Source: DAIMZI01 sp036734025 (lineage in GTDB: Bacteria; Pseudomonadota; Alphaproteobacteria; Rhizobiales; Rhodomicrobiaceae). Taken from it: a stretch of 64,000 nucleotides of DNA. Made by a program: the position numbers and the translations under genes. Under the pieces are notes generated by a model. That model saw only the letters and a program-made list of their open reading frames with translations, was not told the origin of the DNA and did not search any database. The stretch lies in the NCBI GenBank assembly GCA_036734025.1, contig DAIMZI010000004.1, positions 102,412-166,411 of the forward strand, written 5' to 3'. Each line of letters opens with the position of its first letter. Position 1 is the first letter of the stretch. This document shows, piece by piece, positions 1 through 7,891 of this stretch.

Positions 1-156
1 CGTCGTCTCCTGAACCATGCGCCGCGACCATTCGGCCTGGCGCACACGGCGCATGCGGGTGGCCGGAAAGCCCGCAGCGGGCATTGCCGGGGCGGGGCGC
101 GCCTGTGGCGCGATGGCTGGCTGCGGGGCCAGCTTGCGAGCGGCATTATTGTCCAT
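1..156 (-). CDS. hemB: Porphobilinogen synthase (delta-aminolevulinate dehydratase), N-terminal part
   Basis: This reading frame is open from an ATG at 156 to the window edge, so only the first 52 residues are visible. HemB condenses two 5-aminolevulinate molecules into porphobilinogen in heme synthesis. After a Pro/Ala-rich leader of about 30 residues, the peptide FPATRMRRVRQAEWSRRMVQ closely matches the conserved N-terminus of bacterial HemB (family pattern PxTRxRRxRxxxWxRxxVxE). The catalytic zinc and lysine regions lie outside the window. It runs in the same direction as the lut genes, but a 119-bp gap separates it from lutC. Identification rests on this short stretch only. Confidence 0.75.
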   Translation of the reverse strand, partial: MDNNAARKLAPQPAIAPQARPAPAMPAAGFPATRMRRVRQAEWSRRMVQETT

Positions 157-245
157 ATTTATTTACACTCGATTGCGCCAAGTTATGTCCAATGGATCAT
201 ACAGTCTTAGCATCGAACCTGGCGCCTTGCAATTGCCGCGCTGCG

Positions 246-267
246 TCTGGTGCGTTTGTGCGCCAGA
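246..267 (-). terminator. Possible hairpin downstream of lutC
   Basis: A nine-pair stem (two G-T wobbles) with a four-base loop lies just past the lutC stop codon. There is no T-tract on either strand, so it may be a weak terminator or an mRNA-stabilising hairpin for the lut transcript. Confidence 0.25.
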
Positions 268-275
268 AATTCTTC

Positions 276-968
276 TCAGTCGATGATGTAGACATATAGT
301 TGTTTAGGACCGTGCGCTCCCTTGATCAAGGTTTGCTCGATATCGGCGGTGCGCGACGGCGCGGAGATCAGGTTGACGGTGCGCGGCATCCGCCCGCGGC
401 CATACACCGCGCGCAACCGCGCCCAGGCCTTTTCATATGAGCCGACGATGTCTTCGCGCCTGATGGCGACCATGTGCACTTCAGGCAGAAAATTCAGCGT
501 CGAGGGATTTTCCGGCCCCGACACCAGGAACAGCGTGCCGGTTTCGGCCGCCCCGGCAAGCGCCTGGCTGAGTGCCACGATATCATCGCGCCGCGCCGGG
601 CCCACACTGCGCGACGGGGCGCCGTCCCAGATGAGCCTTTCAAACAGATCGGCGGTGCCGGTGCGCACATGCTGGGGCAGATTGGCCTGGAGCAGGTCGG
701 CATGAACTGCGCCTGGCAGATCCTGCTCCGTGCCGGGAAAACGCACATGGGCATTCTGAACGCTCAGCATCTGGGCAAAGCGCGCGCACAATTCCTCCGG
801 CGTGCCCTTGGCACTGGCAGGGATCAGCCCAAGCTCGGGCTGCTCCAGCCGGGCGCGCACGCGCCCGCGCCGTCCGGCCTCATCGCCGCGCACATTAAGA
901 TGCGCCCGCACCGCGTTCAGGACACGCGCCTTGGCGGTGTCGCCGTCATCTTCTGCAGGCGCGCTCAT
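276..968 (-). CDS. lutC: LutC/LldG-type lactate utilization protein (LUD domain)
   Basis: This 230-residue protein is a LUD-domain subunit of the LutABC complex, which oxidises L-lactate to pyruvate at the cytoplasmic membrane. The C-terminal half has the LUD pattern: a TGTLFLVSGPENPSTLNFLP stretch followed by HMVAIRREDIV. The start is the ATG at 968, which overlaps the lutB stop by four bases (ATGA). An upstream in-frame ATG at 1085 lies deep inside lutB and is unlikely. It is the last gene of lutABC. The length is usual for LutC. It carries no Fe-S motif, as expected for this subunit. Confidence 0.88.
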   Translation of the reverse strand: MSAPAEDDGDTAKARVLNAVRAHLNVRGDEAGRRGRVRARLEQPELGLIPASAKGTPEELCARFAQMLSVQNAHVRFPGTEQDLPGAVHADLLQANLPQHVRTGTADLFERLIWDGAPSRSVGPARRDDIVALSQALAGAAETGTLFLVSGPENPSTLNFLPEVHMVAIRREDIVGSYEKAWARLRAVYGRGRMPRTVNLISAPSRTADIEQTLIKGAHGPKQLYVYIID

Positions 969-2404
969 GTCCGTCTTTTCCGCTTCATCTCGCGCTCGCG
1001 CCTTGCCCACAGCGTCTGAAAGGTCTGGCCCGCCGGCGCCGGCAGGTCGCGGTGCCTGGTCCAGCCGCCGGCGAACGGAAACCACGAGAAGCGTGCGCGC
1101 GCACCGCCAAGCCGCGCCATAAGGCTTATCGCGGGGCGCGAGAAAAACTGATAGAGGCGCGGGCGGCGCGCAAAGAACGCCCAGCCCCTTAGCGCCAGAC
1201 GCGCCAGCCCACCGGTCTTGCCGGTGACGAACTCGCGTTCACGCCAGTGGCGCATCATCTTTGGCAAGGGAATGTGCACGGGGCATACGGCCTCGCAGCG
1301 GCCGCAGAAGCTGGAGGCGTTGGGCAAATGGCCGGCCTCTTCAATGCCAATGAGCTTGGGCGTGAGCACCGCGCCCATCGGGCCGGGATAGACCCAGCCA
1401 TAGGCATGGCCGCCGACAGCGCCATAAACCGGACAATGATTGAGACAGGCCCCGCAGCGGATGCAGCGCAGCATGTCCTGAAATTCGGTGCCGAGCATGT
1501 CGGAGCGGCCATTGTCGAGCAGCACCACATGGAAGGCTTCGGGCCCATCAACATCGCCGCGCCGACGGCTGCCGGTCGAGAAGGTTGTGTAGGCGGTCAT
1601 GTCCTGGCCGGTGGCCGAGCGCGCCAGCAGACGCAGCAGCGTGCTGGCATCCTCCAGCGTCGGCACGACTTTTTCAATACTGGCCAGCACGATGTGCACC
1701 CGCGGCAGCAACTGGGTCAGATCGCCATTGCCCTCATTGGTGACGATCACCGATGACCCCGTCTCGGCGATCAGGAAATTGGCTCCGGTGATGCCGACAT
1801 CGGCGCGCAGAAACTTCTCCCGCAAGATGCCCCGCGCCTCGCCCACCAGCGTGGCGGCATCATCGAGATCGCGGCCCTCGGGCAGATGGCGGTGGTGGGT
1901 GCGGAAATCCTCGATGATCTGGCTCTTGGTCAGATGCACCGCCGGCGCGATGATGTGGCTGGGCGATTCGTGGCGAAGCTGGATGATGTATTCACCCAGG
2001 TCGGTCTCGACCACCTCCAGTCCGGCCGCTTCCAGCGCCTCATTCAGCCCGATCTCCTCGCTGACCATCGACTTGCCCTTGGTGACGCTCAGCGCAACTT
2101 CATCGCGGCAGATCCAGGTGATGATCTCGCGCGCCTGCGCAGCCGTAGATGCCCAGTGAACGACACCGCCGGCGGCGATCACCTTGCGCTCATATTCCTC
2201 AAGATAAAGATCGAGATGTTCGAGCGTATGATCCTTGATCGCCTTGCCGCGATCGCGCAGCGCGTCGAATTCTGGCAGAGCCTCACGTGCGGCCGAACGC
2301 TTGACGATGAACCCCGTGCCGATATTTCCGAGGGCGCGCTGAAGCTGTGCATCCGAGAGCGCGTGAGCGGAATTTTCCTTGAAATTGCGTGAGGTCGCCT
2401 TCAC
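965..2404 (-). CDS. lutB: LutB-type iron-sulfur lactate utilization protein
   Basis: This 479-residue protein is the central subunit of the LutABC L-lactate oxidation complex. It has an N-terminal LUD domain with motifs such as GITGANFLIAETGSSVIVTN around the middle. A bacterial ferredoxin-type region follows with two cysteine clusters: CIRCGACLNHCP and CGRCEAVCPVHIPLP. These would bind two [4Fe-4S] clusters and pass electrons from lactate to the quinone pool or a cytochrome. It overlaps lutA by four bases at 2401-2404 and lutC by four at 965-968, so the three genes are translationally coupled. Length and domain order fit the family. No defect is seen. Confidence 0.93.
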   Translation of the reverse strand: MKATSRNFKENSAHALSDAQLQRALGNIGTGFIVKRSAAREALPEFDALRDRGKAIKDHTLEHLDLYLEEYERKVIAAGGVVHWASTAAQAREIITWICRDEVALSVTKGKSMVSEEIGLNEALEAAGLEVVETDLGEYIIQLRHESPSHIIAPAVHLTKSQIIEDFRTHHRHLPEGRDLDDAATLVGEARGILREKFLRADVGITGANFLIAETGSSVIVTNEGNGDLTQLLPRVHIVLASIEKVVPTLEDASTLLRLLARSATGQDMTAYTTFSTGSRRRGDVDGPEAFHVVLLDNGRSDMLGTEFQDMLRCIRCGACLNHCPVYGAVGGHAYGWVYPGPMGAVLTPKLIGIEEAGHLPNASSFCGRCEAVCPVHIPLPKMMRHWREREFVTGKTGGLARLALRGWAFFARRPRLYQFFSRPAISLMARLGGARARFSWFPFAGGWTRHRDLPAPAGQTFQTLWARREREMKRKRRT

Positions 2405-3183
2405 TGGACGGCTCCTCCGATGGGCGGCTCATCCGTCATGCCGGCGAGCACCTCGGCCACGTGGCGCGCGGCAATCGGCTTGCCCATGCGCGACAGCTTG
2501 CCGGAGATGTTCAGCAGACATCCCAGATCGGCGCCGACGAGCAGCTCGGCATCGGTTGCGCCGACCAGTGCCGCCTTGTCGCTGACCATGGCGTTGGAAA
2601 TATCGGGATATTTGACCGAGAACAGGCCGCCAAAGCCGCAGCACACCTCCGCCCCGCCGGGCTCGACCAACTCCAGCCCTTCGACCGAATCGAGCAGCTC
2701 GCGCGGCTGGGCGCGCGCTCCGTTTTCGCGCAGGCTGGAGCAGCTATCGTGATATGCGACACGCCCCTCATAGCGGGCATTGACGACTTCGATCTTCATC
2801 ACATCGCGCAGGAACACGACAAGTTCGTAGACCTTGGCGGCAAAGCGGGCCGCTCGGGCGCGCTTTTCATAATCATCGGCGAAGAGCTGCGGATAATGGC
2901 GCTTCAACATGCCAGCGCAGGAGCCGGAGGGCACAATGATGAAATCATACGGCTCAAACGCGTCGATCACCTGAAGCGCGATCGAGGCCGCATCGGCGCG
3001 GTCGCCCGAATTATAGGCCGGCTGGCCGCAGCAGGTCTGCTGGCGCGGCACGCTCACCTCGCATCCGGCTTCTTCCAGCAGCTTGACGGCGGCAAAACCG
3101 ACGACTGGGCGGAACAGGTCCACCAGACAGGTCGCAAACAGCGCGACCCTGGGTGATCGGCTGTGGCCGGGTGCCGACACCAC
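2401..3183 (-). CDS. lutA: LutA-type (CCG-domain) lactate utilization protein
   Basis: This protein of about 260 residues has two cysteine-rich CCG domains (motifs TCCGQPAYNSGD and EVCCGFGG), the hallmark of LutA/GlpC/HdrB-type subunits that ligate an unusual iron-sulfur centre. It is the first gene of lutABC. The start is chosen as the GTG at 3183, because a GAGGAG ribosome-binding site sits nine bases upstream. The next codon, GTG at 3180, is an alternative. An in-frame ATG at 3258 has no ribosome site and would add 25 atypical residues. A terminator at 3283-3311 separates it from the cytochrome c gene, so lutABC should have its own promoter in 3184-3282. Confidence 0.9.
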   Translation of the reverse strand: MVSAPGHSRSPRVALFATCLVDLFRPVVGFAAVKLLEEAGCEVSVPRQQTCCGQPAYNSGDRADAASIALQVIDAFEPYDFIIVPSGSCAGMLKRHYPQLFADDYEKRARAARFAAKVYELVVFLRDVMKIEVVNARYEGRVAYHDSCSSLRENGARAQPRELLDSVEGLELVEPGGAEVCCGFGGLFSVKYPDISNAMVSDKAALVGATDAELLVGADLGCLLNISGKLSRMGKPIAARHVAEVLAGMTDEPPIGGAVQ

Positions 3184-3282
3184 CTTGGTGTGCTCCTCGC
3201 AGATTGATCCAACTCGGCTTAACGGTGAACGAACCGGGTGCGCAATGCAAGCGGGCATACCACCGCGCCTTCAGCAGGCGGC

Positions 3283-3311
3283 AAAAAGCCGGGAGGCCAG
3301 CCCCCGGCTCT
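3283..3311 (-). terminator. Rho-independent terminator of the cytochrome c gene
   Basis: On the minus strand a seven-pair GC stem (AGCCGGG/CCCGGCT) with a nine-base loop is followed at once by TTTTT. It lies about 60 bases beyond the stop codon of the cytochrome c gene and upstream of lutA, so it should end the cytochrome transcript before lutABC. Confidence 0.75.
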
Positions 3312-3367
3312 TTGATGCCGCCACACGATCCTCGGATGTTCTGAACCGTGCGGGCGCAATGACTTGC

Positions 3368-3802
3368 TTACTGGGTCTGCGTTGCCTCGGCCTCGCCACT
3401 CGGGGCATCCGGGCTGAACTGATAAAGATAGGCAATCACGTTATCACGCTCTTCCTGGCTTTTGAGACCAGCAAAGCCCATCCGGTTGCCCGGCATGTAC
3501 CCGCGTGGGTTTTCCAGATAGCCATGAAGCGCCTCGTCGTTCCAGACCAGGCCCTGTTCACCGGCTCCCTTCATCGCAGGCGAATATTTGAAGTCTTCGC
3601 GTGCGCCGGCAACCGCGCCAATGACATTGTTGAGCACGGGCCCGACACGGGTCTTGGCATCTTCGCCAACCATGTGGCACGCCTGGCAGCGGCGGAAAAT
3701 CTTCTCGCCTTCGGCCGGATCGCCCACCGGCTCGGCATGCGCAGCCGTGGCAGCCATGAGCATGACCAGACCCGATGCCGCAAAGCGCAAAGCCAATTTC
3801 AT
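3368..3802 (-). CDS. Class I (c2-like) cytochrome c, periplasmic
   Basis: This 144-residue protein has a signal peptide of about 23 residues ending AHA. It has one heme site, CQACH (Cys39, Cys42, His43), and a likely axial Met in the YMPGNRMGF region. Size and pattern fit the cytochrome c2/c550 type, a soluble periplasmic electron carrier. It sits between lutABC and the LysR-glcDEF block, so it might carry electrons linked to lactate or glycolate oxidation, but nothing in the sequence proves this. It appears to be a single-gene unit, with its own terminator downstream and a 141-bp gap upstream. Confidence 0.9.
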   Translation of the reverse strand: MKLALRFAASGLVMLMAATAAHAEPVGDPAEGEKIFRRCQACHMVGEDAKTRVGPVLNNVIGAVAGAREDFKYSPAMKGAGEQGLVWNDEALHGYLENPRGYMPGNRMGFAGLKSQEERDNVIAYLYQFSPDAPSGEAEATQTQ

Positions 3803-3943
3803 AATTCACTCCCTGTTATTGTCTAACCCTACCCAAGCTGCGGAAGAGTTGCACACGAGCATTATACGCTCAACGAAATTTTATGGTTTCATTCAGCCTA
3901 CTGATCCCAACTAAACTCCCGCGCTCCCCCGATCGTCACCGTG

Positions 3944-4939
3944 TCACGCTGTCGCGGCCTTGACTTCCGGCTCGGCAACGAGGGGCTTTTCAATGGGCCC
4001 GCGCCTCGGCGCAGCGTTACCGGTGGCAGCAAATTCATGTATGTCCGGCACATCGAATTCGCTCTCACGGTACAGCTCGCCAAGGAAATCGAGAAAGACG
4101 CGCAGCTTGGCAGGCAGGAACTGACGGCTGGGGTAAACCGCATAAACGCCCACTCCCTGAACTTCGCGATATTCCGGCAGCAGCACGCTCAAACGCCTGT
4201 CATCCAGGTCGGAGGCAATGTCCCAGACCGAGCGGAAACCGATACCAAGTCCGCCCAGAATGGCGGCGCGCACGACCTCGCTTGAATTGGTGCGCAAATT
4301 GCCCGATACGCGGATCGCTACAGGTCCCTGCGGCCCTTCCAGACGCCAGATGCGGCTTTCGACCGTCGTCACACAGTTGAAGCGATACAGATCATCGAGC
4401 GATTGGGGAATACCGGCCTGTTCCAGATAGGCAGGTGCGGCGCACAGTACCCGGCGGCAGGGCGCCAGTTTGCGCGCCACCAGGCTGGAATCGTCAAGCC
4501 CTCCAACCCTGATCGCCACGTCGAACCCTTCAGCTACGAGATCGACCGGATGATCCGACACACTCAGTTCGACCTCAAGCTCAGGCTGTTCAGCCATGAA
4601 CGCCGCCAGATAAGGCGCAAGATGCGCGCAGGCGAAATTGCTTGGCGCGGCGACCTTGAGCAGCCCGCCGGGTCGCTTGTTGCACTGCGACACGAAGGCT
4701 TCGGCTTCGTCGATACCCGCCAGGATGTCGGTAATCCGGTCAAAGAACCCCTTGCCGGTCTCCGTAAGCCTTATCTGTCGGGTCGTGCGCTGGAATAGCC
4801 TGGTGCCCAGCCTTTTTTCCAGATGACCGATACGTTTGCTGATGACTGCCGGCGACAGCCCCAGTTCTCGTCCTGCTGCCGACATGTTGCCGGCAGTGAC
4901 GACACGGGAAAATATTTCAAGATCGCTGATGGGTATCAC
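3944..4939 (-). CDS. LysR-family transcriptional regulator
   Basis: This 331-residue regulator has the LysR winged helix-turn-helix in residues 1-60 (GNMSAAGRELGLSPAVISKR and EKRLGTRLFQRTTR). A periplasmic-binding-type effector domain follows from about residue 90 to 300. The C-terminus has about 30 extra residues. The start is a GTG at 4939, since no in-frame ATG precedes the conserved first helix. It is divergent from glcDEF across a 286-bp gap, the usual LysR arrangement, so it may control glcDEF, itself, or the cytochrome gene downstream. The effector is unknown; glycolate or lactate is a guess from context. Confidence 0.9.
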   Translation of the reverse strand: MIPISDLEIFSRVVTAGNMSAAGRELGLSPAVISKRIGHLEKRLGTRLFQRTTRQIRLTETGKGFFDRITDILAGIDEAEAFVSQCNKRPGGLLKVAAPSNFACAHLAPYLAAFMAEQPELEVELSVSDHPVDLVAEGFDVAIRVGGLDDSSLVARKLAPCRRVLCAAPAYLEQAGIPQSLDDLYRFNCVTTVESRIWRLEGPQGPVAIRVSGNLRTNSSEVVRAAILGGLGIGFRSVWDIASDLDDRRLSVLLPEYREVQGVGVYAVYPSRQFLPAKLRVFLDFLGELYRESEFDVPDIHEFAATGNAAPRRGPIEKPLVAEPEVKAATA

Positions 4940-4960
4940 GTCGGCACCATGGGCATGACT

Positions 4961-4992
4961 TTGAAACTTTTGTTGCCAATTTTGTATACAAT
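4961..4992 (+). promoter_or_regulatory. Putative promoter for glcDEF overlapped by a GntR/FCD-type palindrome
   Basis: TTGAAA (4961-4966) and TATACA (4985-4990) with an 18-base spacer form a plausible sigma-70 promoter reading toward glcD. The -10 element lies inside the perfect 10-bp palindrome TTGTATACAA (4982-4991). That resembles operators of GntR-family FCD regulators (VanR/LldR/GlcC type). The transcript leader would be about 230 bases long. This is a sequence match only; no GntR gene lies in the window. Confidence 0.4.
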
Positions 4993-5225
4993 GATTGGCT
5001 CAGCCCATGCATGTCTGTCAATCCCCCATGGGGTGAAAGGCGAACGCCGGGCACATCACATCGGCTTGACGCCGGTTCATCAGCCGCAACCGCCTAAAAG
5101 CCGATCATGCGCGCAGCAAATCGCCACGCTGGATTACCCCGCCTGATTAAGTTAGACTTGCTGCAAGAGACAAAGCGCATTCATGCGGCGCGCATTCATG
5201 GCGCCAAGGAAAGGGAAATACCCAC

Positions 5226-6671
5226 TTGTCACATATTGAAATCCCCTCCCCCGACATGAACGTGATGGCTCGGCGCGATGAGATCATTTCCGCGCTGGAG
5301 AAGTTGAGCCCGAACGTCGTCAAGGACAAACGAGGTCTTGAGGCATACGAAACCGATGCCCTGATCTCTTATCGCAACGTTCCGCTGGCTGTCGTGCTGC
5401 CGACAACGACGCAGGAAGTCTCCGACATTCTGGCGTTCTGTCACCGCGAGGGACTGAAGGTGGTTCCGCGCGGCGCGGGAACCTCGCTCTCGGGCGGCGC
5501 ACTGCCGCTGCGCGATGCCATCGTCATCGGGGTCAGCCGTATGAACCAGGTGCTGAACGTCAATCTCGATGACCGGTGCGCGCGTGTGCAGACGGGCATC
5601 ACCAATCTGGCTATCTCACAGGCGGTCAGCGAATTCGGCTTCTTCTATGCGCCGGACCCATCGAGCCAGCTCGCCTGCACGCTTGCGGGCAATATCGCGA
5701 TGAATTCGGGCGGCGCGCACTGTCTGAAATATGGCGTCACCACCAATAATGTTCTGGGCCTGACCATGGTGCTCATGGACGGGCAGATCGTCGAATTCGG
5801 CGGCGACTTCCTCGATGCGCCCGGATATGACTTTGTCGGGTTGATCGTCGGCTCTGAGGGCCAGTTCGGCATCGTCACCGAGGCCGTGGTGCGCATATTG
5901 CGCGCATCAGAAGGCGCCCGGCCGATGTTGATGGGCTTTGAAAGCGCTCAGGAGGCCGGCGCCTGCGTGGCCGGCATCATCGGCGCGGGCGTGCTGCCTG
6001 TTGCGCTTGAATATATGGACAAGCCCGCCATAAAGATCTGCGAGGATTTCGCCAAGGCCGGCTATCCGCTCGATGTCGAGGCACTGCTGATCGTGGAGGT
6101 GGAAGGCTCGGAGCAGGAGATCGCCGACACCTTCGAGCGGATCACCGGCGTCGCTGAGACCTTCAACCCGAAGGTGATGCAGATCGCCACCAGTGCTGAA
6201 CAGGCCGCCGCCATCTGGCGCGGCCGCAAGTCAGCGTTCGGCGCGATGGGGCGCATAGCCGATTATCTGTGCATGGACGGCGTCATCCCGCTCAGCAAGC
6301 TGCCCGAGGTGCTGGTCAGGATTTCAAGCATCTGCCAGGGCTATGGCCTGGCGGTGGCGAACATCTTCCATGCCGGTGACGGCAACCTGCATCCGCTGAT
6401 CATGTACGACATCAACGATCCCGAGCAGCAGGCCAAGGCCGAAAAATGCGGCGCGGACATTTTGTCCCTGTGCGTGGAAGCGGGCGGCTGTCTGACCGGC
6501 GAACATGGTGTAGGAGTGGAAAAACGCGATCTGATGCGGCTGCAATACAACAATGCCGATCTTGATCAGCAGATCCGCATCAAGACGATGTTCGACCCCG
6601 CCTGGCAGCTCAATCCGGGCAAGGTCTTCCCGCTCGATCTGCAAATGTCGGCCAGCGTGCCCCATGCTTGA
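5226..6671 (+). CDS. glcD: Glycolate oxidase FAD-linked subunit GlcD
   Basis: This 481-residue flavoprotein is the catalytic subunit of glycolate dehydrogenase, which oxidises glycolate (and often D-lactate) to glyoxylate at the membrane. The N-terminal PCMH FAD-binding domain contains VVPRGAGTSLSGGALP. The C-terminal FAD-oxidase domain contains HAGDGNLHPLI and GEHGVGVEK. The start is probably TTG at 5226, ten bases after an AAGGAAAGGG ribosome site. An ATG at 5256 is possible but has no such site. It is the first gene of glcDEF and overlaps glcE by eight bases. Related D-lactate or 2-hydroxyglutarate dehydrogenases share this fold, but the D-E-F order supports GlcD. Confidence 0.93.
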   Translation: MSHIEIPSPDMNVMARRDEIISALEKLSPNVVKDKRGLEAYETDALISYRNVPLAVVLPTTTQEVSDILAFCHREGLKVVPRGAGTSLSGGALPLRDAIVIGVSRMNQVLNVNLDDRCARVQTGITNLAISQAVSEFGFFYAPDPSSQLACTLAGNIAMNSGGAHCLKYGVTTNNVLGLTMVLMDGQIVEFGGDFLDAPGYDFVGLIVGSEGQFGIVTEAVVRILRASEGARPMLMGFESAQEAGACVAGIIGAGVLPVALEYMDKPAIKICEDFAKAGYPLDVEALLIVEVEGSEQEIADTFERITGVAETFNPKVMQIATSAEQAAAIWRGRKSAFGAMGRIADYLCMDGVIPLSKLPEVLVRISSICQGYGLAVANIFHAGDGNLHPLIMYDINDPEQQAKAEKCGADILSLCVEAGGCLTGEHGVGVEKRDLMRLQYNNADLDQQIRIKTMFDPAWQLNPGKVFPLDLQMSASVPHA

Positions 6672-7884
6672 CAGCTATCTGCCGGTGAGCGAAGCCGAAC
6701 TCGGCGCATTCATCTCCGAGGCAGCAAAGCGGAGCATGCCCGTGGAAGTCTGCGGACACGGGAGCAAGCGCGCCATCGGCCGCCCTTGCCAGACCGCCGA
6801 GCGCCTGTCCACGGCAAGACTTACCGGCATCACGCTTTACCAGCCCTCCGAACTGGTGATCAGCGCTCATGCCGGCACACCGCTGGCCGATGTCGAAAAG
6901 CTTCTGGCCGCCAATCGCCAGATGCTGGCCTTCGAGCCGGCGGACTTGGGACCGCTTTGTGAAAAGCGCGGTGGAAAGCCAAGCATCGGCAGCGTGTTCG
7001 CCATCAATACATCGGGCGCGCGGCGCATCCTGCGCGGTGCTGCGCGCGATCATCTGCTCGGCATCCGCGCGGTGAATGGCCGTGGCGAGATCATCAAATG
7101 GGGCGGGCGGGTGATGAAGAATGTCACCGGCATCGACCTGGCGCGCGGGCTTTCGGGCTCGTGGGGCACGCTTGCGGTGCTGAGCGAAGTCACCATGAAA
7201 GTGCTGCCGATGCCCGAGGATGTCCGCACGCTGCTGCTGTTCGGGCTACCCGATGAAGCCGCGCTTGCCGTCATGTGCGCGGCCATGAATTCGCCCTATG
7301 AAGTGTCTGGCACGGTGCATCTTCCCGCCAACATGGCAGCCCGGCTCGGCAACGAGGAACTTGCAGGCATCGGGCGGGCGGTGACAGCGATAAGGGTGGA
7401 GAATTTCCCCGCCGCGGTCGCGTATCGCTGCGACAAGCTCAGCAGCCAGCTCGGCAGCTTCGGCGAGCTGTACAGTCTCGATCACGACGCCTCGCTGCAA
7501 TTCTGGGACGACATGCGCAACCATGTTCATCTGGCCGGCTCCAACACGCCGCTCTGGCGGGTGACGACAGCGCCGAGCCGGGCGGCGGAAATGGTCAACA
7601 CGGTTGCCAGCCATCTCGATTGTCAGGCGGCCTATGACTGGTCAGGCGGTCTGGTCTGGCTGGAGATGTCGCCCTCGCGCGATGCCGATGCCACCGAGCT
7701 GCGCCGGCTGCTTGCCGATTTCGGCGCCCATGCCATGTTGGTGCGCGCGCCGTTGAGCGTGCGCTCGGCTGTCGAGGTATTCCAGCCGCTGCCTGCCGCC
7801 AATCTGGCCCTGACGCGAAAGCTGAAAGCGGCATTCGATCCCGCCGGCATATTGAACCCCGGGCGCATTTACCCAGAGGTGTGA
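6664..7884 (+). CDS. glcE: Glycolate oxidase subunit GlcE
   Basis: This 406-residue protein is the second FAD-binding subunit of glycolate dehydrogenase. It has a shortened PCMH FAD-binding domain (YQPSELVISAHAGTPL near the start and WGGRVMKNVTGIDLARGLSG in the middle) and lacks the complete C-terminal oxidase domain of GlcD, as usual. The ATG at 6664 overlaps the end of glcD by eight bases, implying coupled translation. An in-frame ATG at 6553 lies inside glcD and would add unrelated residues. GlcE is required with GlcD and GlcF for activity in E. coli. Confidence 0.92.
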   Translation: MLDSYLPVSEAELGAFISEAAKRSMPVEVCGHGSKRAIGRPCQTAERLSTARLTGITLYQPSELVISAHAGTPLADVEKLLAANRQMLAFEPADLGPLCEKRGGKPSIGSVFAINTSGARRILRGAARDHLLGIRAVNGRGEIIKWGGRVMKNVTGIDLARGLSGSWGTLAVLSEVTMKVLPMPEDVRTLLLFGLPDEAALAVMCAAMNSPYEVSGTVHLPANMAARLGNEELAGIGRAVTAIRVENFPAAVAYRCDKLSSQLGSFGELYSLDHDASLQFWDDMRNHVHLAGSNTPLWRVTTAPSRAAEMVNTVASHLDCQAAYDWSGGLVWLEMSPSRDADATELRRLLADFGAHAMLVRAPLSVRSAVEVFQPLPAANLALTRKLKAAFDPAGILNPGRIYPEV

Positions 7885-7891
7885 GACACGC

